Assembly (NCBI RefSeq): GCF_014648435.1
Contig: NZ_BMRC01000010.1
Coordinates: forward strand, 310,001-374,000
Reading direction: 5' to 3'
DNA from: Nonomuraea spiralis
GTDB taxonomy: Bacteria; Actinomycetota; Actinomycetes; Streptosporangiales; Streptosporangiaceae
DNA: 64,000 nt
The number at the start of each line of letters is the position of its first letter. Position 1 is the stretch's first letter. A program made the position numbers and the translations under genes. Below are positions 17,896 to 25,776 of the stretch, piece by piece. The notes below the pieces were generated by a model. The model was not told where the DNA came from. It worked only from the letters and a program-made list of their open reading frames with translations, and did no database searches.

Positions 17896-18796
17896 GGGCG
17901 TTCTCCTGTCGGGGGGCGGTCCAGCCGCCGGACGGGCGGTCGAACCACATCAGGGCCTGGCCGGTGCCGACGGAGTTCTCGTACTCGCCGTACTGGCGGG
18001 CGGGGGCTGTGCAGCGCTCCTCGCCGAGGGCTCCGGCCAGCATGATGTAGTGGTAGAAGCGGGCCTCGGGCTTGTGCGCCCAGAACTCCGGCATCGTGCG
18101 CAGGACCTCGTCGTGGCGCCCCTGCCTGAACCATTCGATGCGCTGCCGGTCGGCCGCGGCGGCCTCTGGGGTGAAGATGTGGCGCGGGTCGCTGGACTCG
18201 TGGTCGCGCAGCTCGCGCAGCGGCCAGAACGTGTGCGACAGCGCGCCGGAGGCGATCACCAGCACCCGGCGGTCGGTGGCCGCGACGCCGTCGGCCAGCG
18301 CGCGGCCGAGCCGCAGGTGGTCCTCCATGTCGCCGGTCTGGCACACGCCGATGCTCACCCAGCGCTTGGCGGGCAGGCCCTCGCCGAGGTACTTCCACAG
18401 GTTGGTGGTGGCGTAGTAGATCGGCAGGTACTCGTCGTCGATCGGGGTGATCCAGGTGCCGTGCTTCCCGGCGAAGGAGGCCACGTTGCGGGCCAGTTCG
18501 GGGTCGCCGGGGAAGTCGTACGGCATCCGGCACATGCCGCGCGGCAGCTCCTCGGAGGTGAACAGCCCGGCCCGGCGCGGCTGGGCGGCGACCACGAACT
18601 CGACCGTGGTGGCCCAGTGGGAGTCCAGCACCACGACGGTGTCGTAGTCGTCGCGTTCGAAGACGTCCCGGCGCAGCTCGCGCAGGCCGGTGACGAGGGT
18701 GATCTCCTTGCCCTCGTTCAGCTCCAGCCGGGTCGGCTCGGGCAGCACGATGGTGGGGACGTGCGCCAGCAGGCCCGCCCCGACGATCTCACCCAT
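17888..18796 (-). CDS. hpaD: Class III extradiol ring-cleavage dioxygenase, HpaD-like
   Basis: 302 residues. The LigB-fold metal ligands are seen as His in LLAHVPTIV and in VLDSHWATT, and the conserved SGALSHTFWP region carries the active-site His. Order with hpaE and the FAH gene supports 3,4-dihydroxyphenylacetate 2,3-dioxygenase (meta cleavage to 5-carboxymethyl-2-hydroxymuconate semialdehyde); a related catechol is possible. The start has GGAG 6 nt upstream and overlaps hpaE by 8 nt. A paralogue of 286 residues lies at 38808-39668 in another operon. Confidence 0.87.
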   Translation of the reverse strand: MGEIVGAGLLAHVPTIVLPEPTRLELNEGKEITLVTGLRELRRDVFERDDYDTVVVLDSHWATTVEFVVAAQPRRAGLFTSEELPRGMCRMPYDFPGDPELARNVASFAGKHGTWITPIDDEYLPIYYATTNLWKYLGEGLPAKRWVSIGVCQTGDMEDHLRLGRALADGVAATDRRVLVIASGALSHTFWPLRELRDHESSDPRHIFTPEAAAADRQRIEWFRQGRHDEVLRTMPEFWAHKPEARFYHYIMLAGALGEERCTAPARQYGEYENSVGTGQALMWFDRPSGGWTAPRQENAHA

Positions 18797-20261
18797 GGTC
18801 GCTCCAGCCCTTCGGCGCGGTGACGGTGTTCTTCAGGTCGCAGTAGAAGTCGAAGCTCCAGGTGCCGCCCTCGCGGCCGACGCCGGACTCGCGGGAGCCG
18901 CCGAAGGGCGCTCGCAGGTCGCGTACGAAGAAGCAGTTGACCCAGACCGTGCCCGCGACCAGCCGCTCGGTGACCCGGCGGGCACGCTCGCGGTCACCGG
19001 TCGCGACCGTGGCGGCCAGGCCGAAGCGGGTGTCGTTGGCCATCCGCACGGCCTCCTCCTCGGTGTCGAACGTCTGGAGCGTGAGCACCGGGCCGAAGAC
19101 CTCCTCCTGCACGATCTCGCTGTCCTGGGCCACGTCCGTGAGCAGGGTGGGCCGGTAGTACAGGCCGTCGCCGCGTTCGCCCCCGACGACGGCGCGCGCC
19201 CCCGCCGCCAGGGCCCGCCGGACGAACCCGTCGATCTTGTCCACCTGGCGTGGATGGATGTTGGGGCCGACGTCGGTGGCCTCCTCGCGCGGGTCGCCCT
19301 GGACCAGGGCGGCGGCGCGCTCGGTGAAGCGCCGGGTGAACTCCTCGGCGATCGGCGACTCGACCAGCAGCCGGGTGGCGGCCAGGCAGACCTGCCCGGC
19401 GTTGTCGTACTGCTCGACGGCCAGGTCGACGGCCAGGTCGAGGTCGGCGTCGGCGAAGACCAGCAACGGCGACTTGCCGCCCAGTTCCAGGCTGAGCGGG
19501 GTGAGGTTGGCGGCGGCCGAACGGGCGATGCGCCGCGCGGTCGGCACCGACCCGGTGAAGCTGATCCGGCGGATGCCGGGGTGCTCGACCAGGGCGGCCC
19601 CGGCCTCGGCCCCGAGCCCCTGGACGACGTTGAGCACGCCGTCCGGCAGCCCGGCGGCGGCGGCGATGTCGGCCAGCAGGGAGGCGGTCAGCGGCGACCA
19701 CTCGGCGGGCTTGAGCACCACGGTGTCGCCGGCGGCCAGCGCGGGGGCGATCTTCCAGGTGGCCAGCATGAGGGGCGCGTTCCAGGGGGTGATCAGGGCG
19801 CAGGGGCCGGCCGGGTCCCAGGAGACGTGGTTGGCGTGGCCGCGGGTGTCGAAGTCGTCGTGGCCGAGGCTCTCCAGCCAGTCGGCGAAGAAGCGGAAGT
19901 TGTGCGCGACGCGGGGCATGACGCCGCGGCGGTGCGAGCGCAGCAGTGCGCCGTTGTCGGCGGTCTCGACGGCGGCCAGCTCCTCCAGCCGCTTCTCGAC
20001 GCCCTCGGCGATCGCCCGCAGCACGGCGGCGCGTCCGGCGCGCGGGGTGGCGGCCCAGCCGGGGAAGGCGTCCTGGGCGGCGGTGACGGCGGCGTCCACC
20101 TCGGCCTGGCCGCCGCGGGCGATCTCGCCGAGCGCGCTCCCGTCGATGGGCGAGAGGTCGGTGAACGTGCGCGCGGAGGCGGCGCGCCGGCCGCCGATCC
20201 AGTGGCGGGTGTCGACGGCGACCCCGGCGACGGTGATCTGGCCGGTGATCTGTTCGGACAT
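18789..20261 (-). CDS. hpaE: Aldehyde dehydrogenase, HpaE-like
   Basis: 490 residues from ATG 20261, preceded by GGAAG 8 nt upstream; ATG 20276 (5 codons longer) starts 2 nt after the previous stop and lacks a good SD. The family hallmarks are LELGGKSPLLVF (catalytic Glu) and C292 in AGQVCLAATR. The position between the ring-cleavage dioxygenase and the ADC-like gene fits 5-carboxymethyl-2-hydroxymuconate semialdehyde dehydrogenase, which oxidises the ring-cleavage product. Sequence style is close to the aldehyde dehydrogenase at 42164, which has the same job in block 3. Confidence 0.85.
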   Translation of the reverse strand: MSEQITGQITVAGVAVDTRHWIGGRRAASARTFTDLSPIDGSALGEIARGGQAEVDAAVTAAQDAFPGWAATPRAGRAAVLRAIAEGVEKRLEELAAVETADNGALLRSHRRGVMPRVAHNFRFFADWLESLGHDDFDTRGHANHVSWDPAGPCALITPWNAPLMLATWKIAPALAAGDTVVLKPAEWSPLTASLLADIAAAAGLPDGVLNVVQGLGAEAGAALVEHPGIRRISFTGSVPTARRIARSAAANLTPLSLELGGKSPLLVFADADLDLAVDLAVEQYDNAGQVCLAATRLLVESPIAEEFTRRFTERAAALVQGDPREEATDVGPNIHPRQVDKIDGFVRRALAAGARAVVGGERGDGLYYRPTLLTDVAQDSEIVQEEVFGPVLTLQTFDTEEEAVRMANDTRFGLAATVATGDRERARRVTERLVAGTVWVNCFFVRDLRAPFGGSRESGVGREGGTWSFDFYCDLKNTVTAPKGWSDHG

Positions 20262-20278
20262 GTCGGGTGCTTCCATTC

Positions 20279-21094
20279 TCACGGGGATCGGTGCGCGCCG
20301 GACGTGCCGGATTCCAGGAGCGTGCCGCCGTCCCAGACCACGCCGACCTGGCGGTAGTAGGCGGCGATGGGCTCGCGTACCGCCAGCCTGGACAGTTCCT
20401 CGGTCGGGGAGTCGAACAGCTCCAGCTCGGCCTCGCCCGCCCATGCCTGTCCGGCCTCGAAGGCGGCGGCGCCGGACTCGACCAGCTCGTCCAGCGCGAG
20501 CCCGCCGCCCTTGCCGATGGCGGGCAGCCAGCGGTGGTGGGCCATCGGGTGACCGTTGACGAACCCGTTGCCGGGCGACGGCTCGCGCAGGGTCACGACG
20601 GCCTGGGCCAGGCGGCGGTCGGCGGCGGCCAGCGTCGCGCCGAACCGGGCGCCGGCCTCGATCCTGGGCGCGGGCCCGTACGGGTGGGGCCTGGTCTGGT
20701 GGATCGAGCCCAGCTTCTTCGGATAGCCCTGGTGCAGCCCCCTGGCGACGGCGAAGTCCTTGTCCACCCAGATGTAGACGCACCTGGAGTACGTCCGCCC
20801 CCGGTAGGAGCAGCGGACCACGGCGAACGCCTCCTTGTACTGCGAGCGCACCGGGTCGAGCAGTTCCTCGCGGGAGCCGGAGCAGGACTGCCAGTCGGCC
20901 CAGATGAGCGCGACCGCGCCGGGGTCCTCCTCGGCCAGGTCCAGCGGCTCGGGCAGCAGCTCGCGCACCCGTTCAGGGTCGGTGCGGTACTCGATCGTGA
21001 GCAGGTCGCCGGAGTAGTGCCACGGCGGCTCCGGGATGAGGGACGAGCGGCCCGTGGCCGTCTTGGGGTGGAAGTAGCCGCGGACGCCGGCCAA
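20279..21094 (-). CDS. Acetoacetate decarboxylase-family protein
   Basis: 271 residues. I place the start at TTG 21094, because AGGAGGA lies 5-6 nt upstream; the frame is open to 21163 but the extra residues show no homology-like features. The Lys pair of the family active site is visible as K126-K127 in GYPKKLGS; in the clostridial enzyme the first Lys forms the Schiff base and the second lowers its pKa. Family members decarboxylate or process beta-keto acids or act on ring-cleavage intermediates. It leads the operon with hpaE, hpaD, FAH and MarR, so a step on a ring-fission product is likely, but the reaction is not known. Confidence 0.78.
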   Translation of the reverse strand: MAGVRGYFHPKTATGRSSLIPEPPWHYSGDLLTIEYRTDPERVRELLPEPLDLAEEDPGAVALIWADWQSCSGSREELLDPVRSQYKEAFAVVRCSYRGRTYSRCVYIWVDKDFAVARGLHQGYPKKLGSIHQTRPHPYGPAPRIEAGARFGATLAAADRRLAQAVVTLREPSPGNGFVNGHPMAHHRWLPAIGKGGGLALDELVESGAAAFEAGQAWAGEAELELFDSPTEELSRLAVREPIAAYYRQVGVVWDGGTLLESGTSGAHRSP

Positions 21095-21114
21095 GGTGGT
21101 CCTCCTGGAACTCG

Positions 21115-21126
21115 TTTGGTTCCAAA
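21115..21126. promoter_or_regulatory. Operator palindrome TTTGG-N2-CCAAA
   Basis: Perfect 5+5 inverted repeat TTTGGTTCCAAA placed 20 bp upstream of the ADC-like start, in its promoter/leader. Together with the copy at 21190-21205 it brackets the divergent promoters of the ring-cleavage operon and the GS-like gene. Confidence 0.6.
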
Positions 21127-21189
21127 TAAAATAGAAACACCGAGCCCTATCGGTCAACACCACTTGCGGCTATCCATACGTCACCGTTA

Positions 21190-21205
21190 CGTTTGACCTC
21201 AAACG
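21190..21205. promoter_or_regulatory. Operator palindrome CGTTTGA-N2-TCAAACG
   Basis: Perfect 7+7 inverted repeat, 16 bp before the GS-like start. It shares the TTTGR..YCAAA core with 21115-21126 and with the one-mismatch copy at 12094-12105. A size of 14-16 bp with a 2-bp centre fits a dimeric MarR-type regulator. Confidence 0.65.
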
Positions 21206-21221
21206 ACTCTAGGAGACACCG

Positions 21222-22547
21222 GTGCAGCAGCACATCGACCGCCTGAGCGAGCGGGGAGTCGACGTGGTCCGCGTGACCTACCCCGACCTGACCGGGACCG
21301 ACCGCGCCCGCGACGTCCTGCTGGAGTCCCTCCCCGACGCCGTCGGCCACGGCCTGGCCTTCTGCCGGGCGGTCTACCACTCCACCCCGCGCGGCGGCAC
21401 CGCCGACATCAGCGGCGGCCTGGACGCGGGGCTGCCCGACATCGCCGTCGTACCCGACCTGGCCACGCTCGCACCGCTGCCTTGGGAGCCCGGCGTCGCC
21501 TGGTGCCACGGCGACGTCGTCGATCCCGCCACCGGCGCCCCGGCCCCCGAGTCGCCGCGCGACCTGCTGCGCGCCGTGCTGGCCCGCTGCGCCGAGCAGG
21601 GCCTGCGCCCGGTCGTCGGCCCCGAGCTGGAGTACTTCCTGTGCGACCCGGCCCCCGCGGGCGGCTGGCAGCGTTACGCCGAGGCCACCGGCAACGTCTA
21701 CACGGCCGGCCGCCGCGGCGACCCCGACGGCCACCTGACCCGTACCCTGCGGCACCTGCGCGACCTCGGTCTCGGCGTGACGGCGGGCAACCACGAGTTC
21801 AGCAGCGGCCAGTTCGAGATCAACCTGCGGCACTCCGAGGCGCTGGACGCGGCCGACCGGGCCTTCTGGTTCAAGGCGGCGGTCAAGGAGCTGGCGCGGG
21901 TGGAGGGCAGGCTGGCGACGTTCATGGCCAAGCCGTTCAACGACGAGGGCGGATCGGGCTTCCACCTGCACCTGTCGTGCCTGGGCGAGGACGGCGGCAA
22001 CGCCTTCGACGACCCGGACGCGCCGTACGGGTTGTCGGCGACCGCGCGGCACGCCATCGCGGGCGTGCTGGCCCACGCCCCCGCGCTGGCGGCGCTGGCC
22101 AACCCGACGGTCAACTCCTACAAGCGGTTCGGCCCCGACACGCTGGCCCCCTGGCTCATCGACTGGGGGCTCGACAACCGCAGCGCGATGTTGCGCATCC
22201 CGCCGGAGCGGGGCGCCGGCGCCCGGTTCGAGCTGCGGCTCGGGGACGCCAGCGCCAACCCGTACCTGCTGGTCGCGGGCACGGCCGCCGCCGCGCTGCT
22301 GGGCGTGCGGGCGGGCGAGGAACCGCCCGCCCCGCTCGTCGGGTACGGCTACGACGCCTCCAAGGCCCCGGTGCTGCCGATGACGCTGCCCGAGGCCCTG
22401 GACGCCTTCGAGGGCGACGGCGAGCTGACCGAGCTGCTCGGCAAGGACTTCACCGCCGCCTTCCTGGCCTACAAGCGCGACGAGGTCGCCCGCTTCCAGC
22501 GGCACGTCACCGACTGGGAGTTCGGGGAGTACGCCTACCACCTGTGA
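21222..22547 (+). CDS. Glutamine synthetase-like gamma-glutamyl-amine ligase
   Basis: 441 residues from GTG 21222 (AGGAGA upstream). GS catalytic motifs are present: ELEYFL and NHEFSSGQFEINL (metal and substrate Glu), GSGFHLHLS (His), NPTVNSYKR, RIPPER and ELRLGDASANPYL. It lacks the adenylylation loop style of GlnA1. The nearby gamma-glutamyl-GABA hydrolase-like and aldehyde dehydrogenase genes suggest an ATP-dependent ligase that adds glutamate to an amine (polyamine, ethanolamine or an aromatic amine), like PuuA or streptomycete GlnA3/GlnA4, rather than ammonia assimilation. Single-gene transcript, convergent with the sulfatase 4 bp away. Confidence 0.83.
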   Translation: MQQHIDRLSERGVDVVRVTYPDLTGTDRARDVLLESLPDAVGHGLAFCRAVYHSTPRGGTADISGGLDAGLPDIAVVPDLATLAPLPWEPGVAWCHGDVVDPATGAPAPESPRDLLRAVLARCAEQGLRPVVGPELEYFLCDPAPAGGWQRYAEATGNVYTAGRRGDPDGHLTRTLRHLRDLGLGVTAGNHEFSSGQFEINLRHSEALDAADRAFWFKAAVKELARVEGRLATFMAKPFNDEGGSGFHLHLSCLGEDGGNAFDDPDAPYGLSATARHAIAGVLAHAPALAALANPTVNSYKRFGPDTLAPWLIDWGLDNRSAMLRIPPERGAGARFELRLGDASANPYLLVAGTAAAALLGVRAGEEPPAPLVGYGYDASKAPVLPMTLPEALDAFEGDGELTELLGKDFTAAFLAYKRDEVARFQRHVTDWEFGEYAYHL

Positions 22548-22551
22548 CCCG

Positions 22552-24816
22552 TCATTCGATCGCGCGCTGCGCCAGGTCCTCGGCCAGCGCGATGATCTCC
22601 GGGTTGTAGGGCGCCTTCTCGCCCGGGACGTACCGCACCCGGTCCAGGCCGCGGCGGTAGCGGAACACGCCCCTGCGCTCGTGCAGCTCCCAGTCCACCG
22701 GGCCGCCGTAGTCGTAGCCGACGCTGATGCCGGTGAAGGGGGCCATGCCGAGCAGTTGCGGCACCCCCTCGACGGCCAGCACCGGCTTGTCCTCCGCCAG
22801 CACCTCGATGTCCCAGCGCATCTCCGGCAGCGCCGTAAAACGGGCCGTGACCGTCACCGGGCCCCGCGCCGCCAGCGGCCCGGCCGCCCGCACCGGCACC
22901 CCGTAGGCGTTGTACGTCAGCCGCAGCTCGCCGTCCTCGACGAACAGGACGTATCCGCCGCCCTGGTCGCCGTGGGCCACGATCACGCCCTCGTCGCCGG
23001 GTTCCCGATCCAGCCACGCCTCGACGGTGAACGACCGCAGCGAGGTGAGCTTGGCCGACCGGAACCGTTCCAGCACCGGCGTGCCGGGCCGGATCGTGAC
23101 CGGCTCCGACAGCGGCAGCTCGCTCGCCGGCCGGGTGTTGAGCATGCCGGGCGTGTCGGCCAGCGGGAAGACCGTGTTGAGCCAGGCCGCGGCCCGCCAC
23201 TTCGCGGCCAGGTCGGCGACCCGTCCGGGCTGCTCGGCGGCCAGGTCGGTGGTCTCGGCCGGGTCGCGGGCGATGTCGTACAGCTCCCAGCCGTCGTCGG
23301 TGAACGGCGTGCCGGGCAGGTGCGGGGCGATGATCTTGTAGTCGTCCTCGAAGTAGCCGCGCTGGCCGCCGCACTCCACGTACTGGGAGCGGTGCAGGCT
23401 CGGCCGGTCGCGCTCGCGCAGCAGGTGGTCGAACGGAACGCCGTCCACGTCCCCGGGACGCTCCAGTCCGGCCAGGGTGAGCAGGGTGGGGGCGACGTCG
23501 GTGACGTAGGCGTACTGGTCGCGTACGCCCGGGTCGTCGGCGCCCCTGGGCAGCCCGGCCGGCCACGACAACACGAACGGCACGTGGATGCCGCCCGCGT
23601 AGGCGTGGCCCTTGTAGAGGCGGAACGGGGTGTTGGAGACGTTCGCCCAGCCGCGCGGGTAGTGGCCGTGGACCCGGGGGCCGCCGATGAGGCCGAGGTC
23701 GCGCGGCACGTCGGGGCACCAGTCGGCCGGCAGCCCGGCCAGGTGCACGAAGCGGCTGAAGTAGCTGCGGGTGCCCTCCGGGCCGCCCTCGCCGGTCGCG
23801 CCGTTGTCGCTGGTGAGGACGATGATCGTGTTGTCGTACTCGCCGATGCGCTTCAGGTGCTCGACCAGCCGGCCGAGGCTCTGGTCCACGGCGTCCACGG
23901 CGGCGGCGTAGACCTCCATGTGGCGGGCGTACAGCTCGGCGCGTTCCGCCCACGGCGGCAGGTCCGGGTCCGACGGTCTCGTGCCCTCGGGGAAGAGGCC
24001 GTCGCGGAGCTGGCGGGCGAACCGTTCCTCGCGGACGCGCGCCCAGCCCGCGTCGTAGCGGCCGCGGTATTTCGCGATGTCCGCCGGCTTGGCCTGCACC
24101 GGCCCGTGGACGGCCTGGTGGGCGAAGTAGAGGAAGAACGGCTTGCCGGCGTCGTTGGCGCGCAGGCCGTCGATCATGCCGATGGCGCGGTCGGTGAGGG
24201 CGTCGGTCAGGTAGAAGTCGTCCGGGAAACCCTCGTCGGGGACCGGGCCGTTGTCGCTGATCAGCCGGTGGGGGTGGAACAGGGACGTGAAGCCGTCCAT
24301 GGAGCCGTAGTAGCGGTCGAAGCCGCGTTGCAGCGGCCACGAGCTCTTGTCGGCGCCGTCGTGCATCCTGGACTCCAGAGTCAGGTGCCACTTGCCGACC
24401 ATGAACGTGGCATACCCGCCGGCGCGGAACGACTCGGCCAGCGTGGGCGCCTCCGGCGGCAGCTCCATCCGGTAGCCGGGATAACCCGGGTCGGCGTGGG
24501 CGACCATCGCGAACCCGGCCCGGTGCGGGTTGAGCCCGGTCATGAGGGCGGCCCTGGAGGGCGAGCAGAGCGGCGTGCTGTGGTAGTTGGTGAACCGGTA
24601 ACCCGACCCGGCCAGCGCCTGCGCGTACGGGGTGTCGATCTCCGACCCGAACGGCGACAGGTCGCTGAACCCCAGGTCGTCCACCAGCACGACGACCACG
24701 TTCGGCGCCCCCGGACGCGCCCGCCGCCGCTGCGGCCACCAGGGCGTGGACTGCGAGGCCAGTTCGCGGGCCGTGCCGCCGAAGCCCTCGTAACCCCTGC
24801 TCGGCGGCGTGCTCAC
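22552..24816 (-). CDS. Arylsulfatase-type sulfatase with C-terminal extension
   Basis: 754 residues from GTG 24816, overlapping the AKR stop by 4 nt (GTGA). The sulfatase signature CSPSR places the formylglycine precursor at C84; metal-binding Asp pair is in LVDDLGFSD and the Asp-Asn motif in LTSDNGATGEGG. The domain runs to about residue 520 and is followed by about 220 residues of beta-rich extension. No signal peptide is visible, so it probably acts in the cytoplasm. It cleaves sulfate esters, likely of a substrate brought in by the block-2 transporter. Activity requires a formylglycine-generating enzyme, not present in the window. Confidence 0.88.
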   Translation of the reverse strand: MSTPPSRGYEGFGGTARELASQSTPWWPQRRRARPGAPNVVVVLVDDLGFSDLSPFGSEIDTPYAQALAGSGYRFTNYHSTPLCSPSRAALMTGLNPHRAGFAMVAHADPGYPGYRMELPPEAPTLAESFRAGGYATFMVGKWHLTLESRMHDGADKSSWPLQRGFDRYYGSMDGFTSLFHPHRLISDNGPVPDEGFPDDFYLTDALTDRAIGMIDGLRANDAGKPFFLYFAHQAVHGPVQAKPADIAKYRGRYDAGWARVREERFARQLRDGLFPEGTRPSDPDLPPWAERAELYARHMEVYAAAVDAVDQSLGRLVEHLKRIGEYDNTIIVLTSDNGATGEGGPEGTRSYFSRFVHLAGLPADWCPDVPRDLGLIGGPRVHGHYPRGWANVSNTPFRLYKGHAYAGGIHVPFVLSWPAGLPRGADDPGVRDQYAYVTDVAPTLLTLAGLERPGDVDGVPFDHLLRERDRPSLHRSQYVECGGQRGYFEDDYKIIAPHLPGTPFTDDGWELYDIARDPAETTDLAAEQPGRVADLAAKWRAAAWLNTVFPLADTPGMLNTRPASELPLSEPVTIRPGTPVLERFRSAKLTSLRSFTVEAWLDREPGDEGVIVAHGDQGGGYVLFVEDGELRLTYNAYGVPVRAAGPLAARGPVTVTARFTALPEMRWDIEVLAEDKPVLAVEGVPQLLGMAPFTGISVGYDYGGPVDWELHERRGVFRYRRGLDRVRYVPGEKAPYNPEIIALAEDLAQRAIE

Positions 24817-25766
24817 GGGCCCTCCGGGTCGACGGCGTCCCGGTCGGCCCACAGCGGCTCCACCCGCGCCCGCAACTCCTCGGCGCCGACCCGCTCGACC
24901 AGTTCCACGGCCGCCAGGTTGTCGCGGAGCTGCTCCAGGCTGGTCGCGCCGAACAGCGTCGTGGTGTTGGCCGGGTGGGTGAGCGTGAAGGCCACGCACA
25001 CCTGCGCCGGGGTCGCGTCCAGCTCTCCGGCGAGGCGGGCCAGCTCGGCCGCCGAGTCCGCGATGCGCTCCCTGATGCCGCCGGGGTCGCGGCCGACCTG
25101 CCGGTCCACGCCCTTGCCCAGCAGCACGCCGCCCTCCAGCACGTCCGAGGACTGCAGGGTGACGCCCTGGGCGAAGATCCGGGCGAACGGCGCGCCGTCG
25201 GGGATCGAACGCCGCGAGACGCTGTACTTGAGCTGCGCGATGGCCGGGCCCTCGACGCCCTCGCCGGCGGCGGCGTCGATCAGCGTCTGCACGTTCGTCG
25301 CCGACCAGTTGTTGACGCCCCAGCTCCTGATCAGCCCGGCCTTGGCCAGGCCGTCCAGGTCGAGGACGAGCCGGTGCAGGTCGACGCCGTCGTGCCGCAG
25401 GTCGCCGAGCACCACGAGGTCGGCGTGCTCGGCGCCCGCGCGGAACAGGGCGTTCTCCAGCTGGTCGCGCAGGCTGTGCTCCGGGTAGCCCTCCAGCCAC
25501 AACTTGGAGGAGAGCAGGTAGTCCTCGCGGCGCAGGCCGGCGGCGCGCACCAGGGCCGAGAAGATCACGTCGGTGAACACCGGCGGCATGCCGGGGAAGC
25601 CGTACACGCCGACGTCGAAGAGGTCGATGCCGTGGTCCACGGCCTCGCGGATCATGGTGACCGCGTCGTGGAAGTCCATGCGGTCGTAGGTGTGCCAGGA
25701 GCCGAGCGCGAGCACGCCCGTCTCGGGCCCGTTGCGTCCGATGCGTCGGCGCGGGATGGTCTGCAC
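24813..25766 (-). CDS. Aldo/keto reductase-like protein lacking the catalytic His (copy 1)
   Basis: 317 residues, GTG start with AGGAG 7 nt upstream. The AKR barrel is clear: Asp in GIDLFDVGVYG, Tyr in the same segment and Lys in LSSKLWLEG. The position of the catalytic His (normally in a D-L-x-x-x-H motif) reads HADLVVLGDL, so His is replaced by Gly. The C-terminal LFGATSLEQLRDNLAA segment, the usual NADP-binding part, is intact. Copy 2 at 29199 shares this. The reaction is therefore uncertain: it may not be a normal carbonyl reductase. It is cotranscribed with the sulfatase and the zinc dehydrogenase. Confidence 0.8.
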   Translation of the reverse strand: MQTIPRRRIGRNGPETGVLALGSWHTYDRMDFHDAVTMIREAVDHGIDLFDVGVYGFPGMPPVFTDVIFSALVRAAGLRREDYLLSSKLWLEGYPEHSLRDQLENALFRAGAEHADLVVLGDLRHDGVDLHRLVLDLDGLAKAGLIRSWGVNNWSATNVQTLIDAAAGEGVEGPAIAQLKYSVSRRSIPDGAPFARIFAQGVTLQSSDVLEGGVLLGKGVDRQVGRDPGGIRERIADSAAELARLAGELDATPAQVCVAFTLTHPANTTTLFGATSLEQLRDNLAAVELVERVGAEELRARVEPLWADRDAVDPEGP

Positions 25767-25776
25767 GGTACGGCTC

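Noticed and set aside
22681..25488. A 935-codon open frame on the plus strand opposite the sulfatase and AKR genes
   Set aside because: Low-complexity composition, no family pattern; the minus strand has the CSPSR sulfatase and the AKR.
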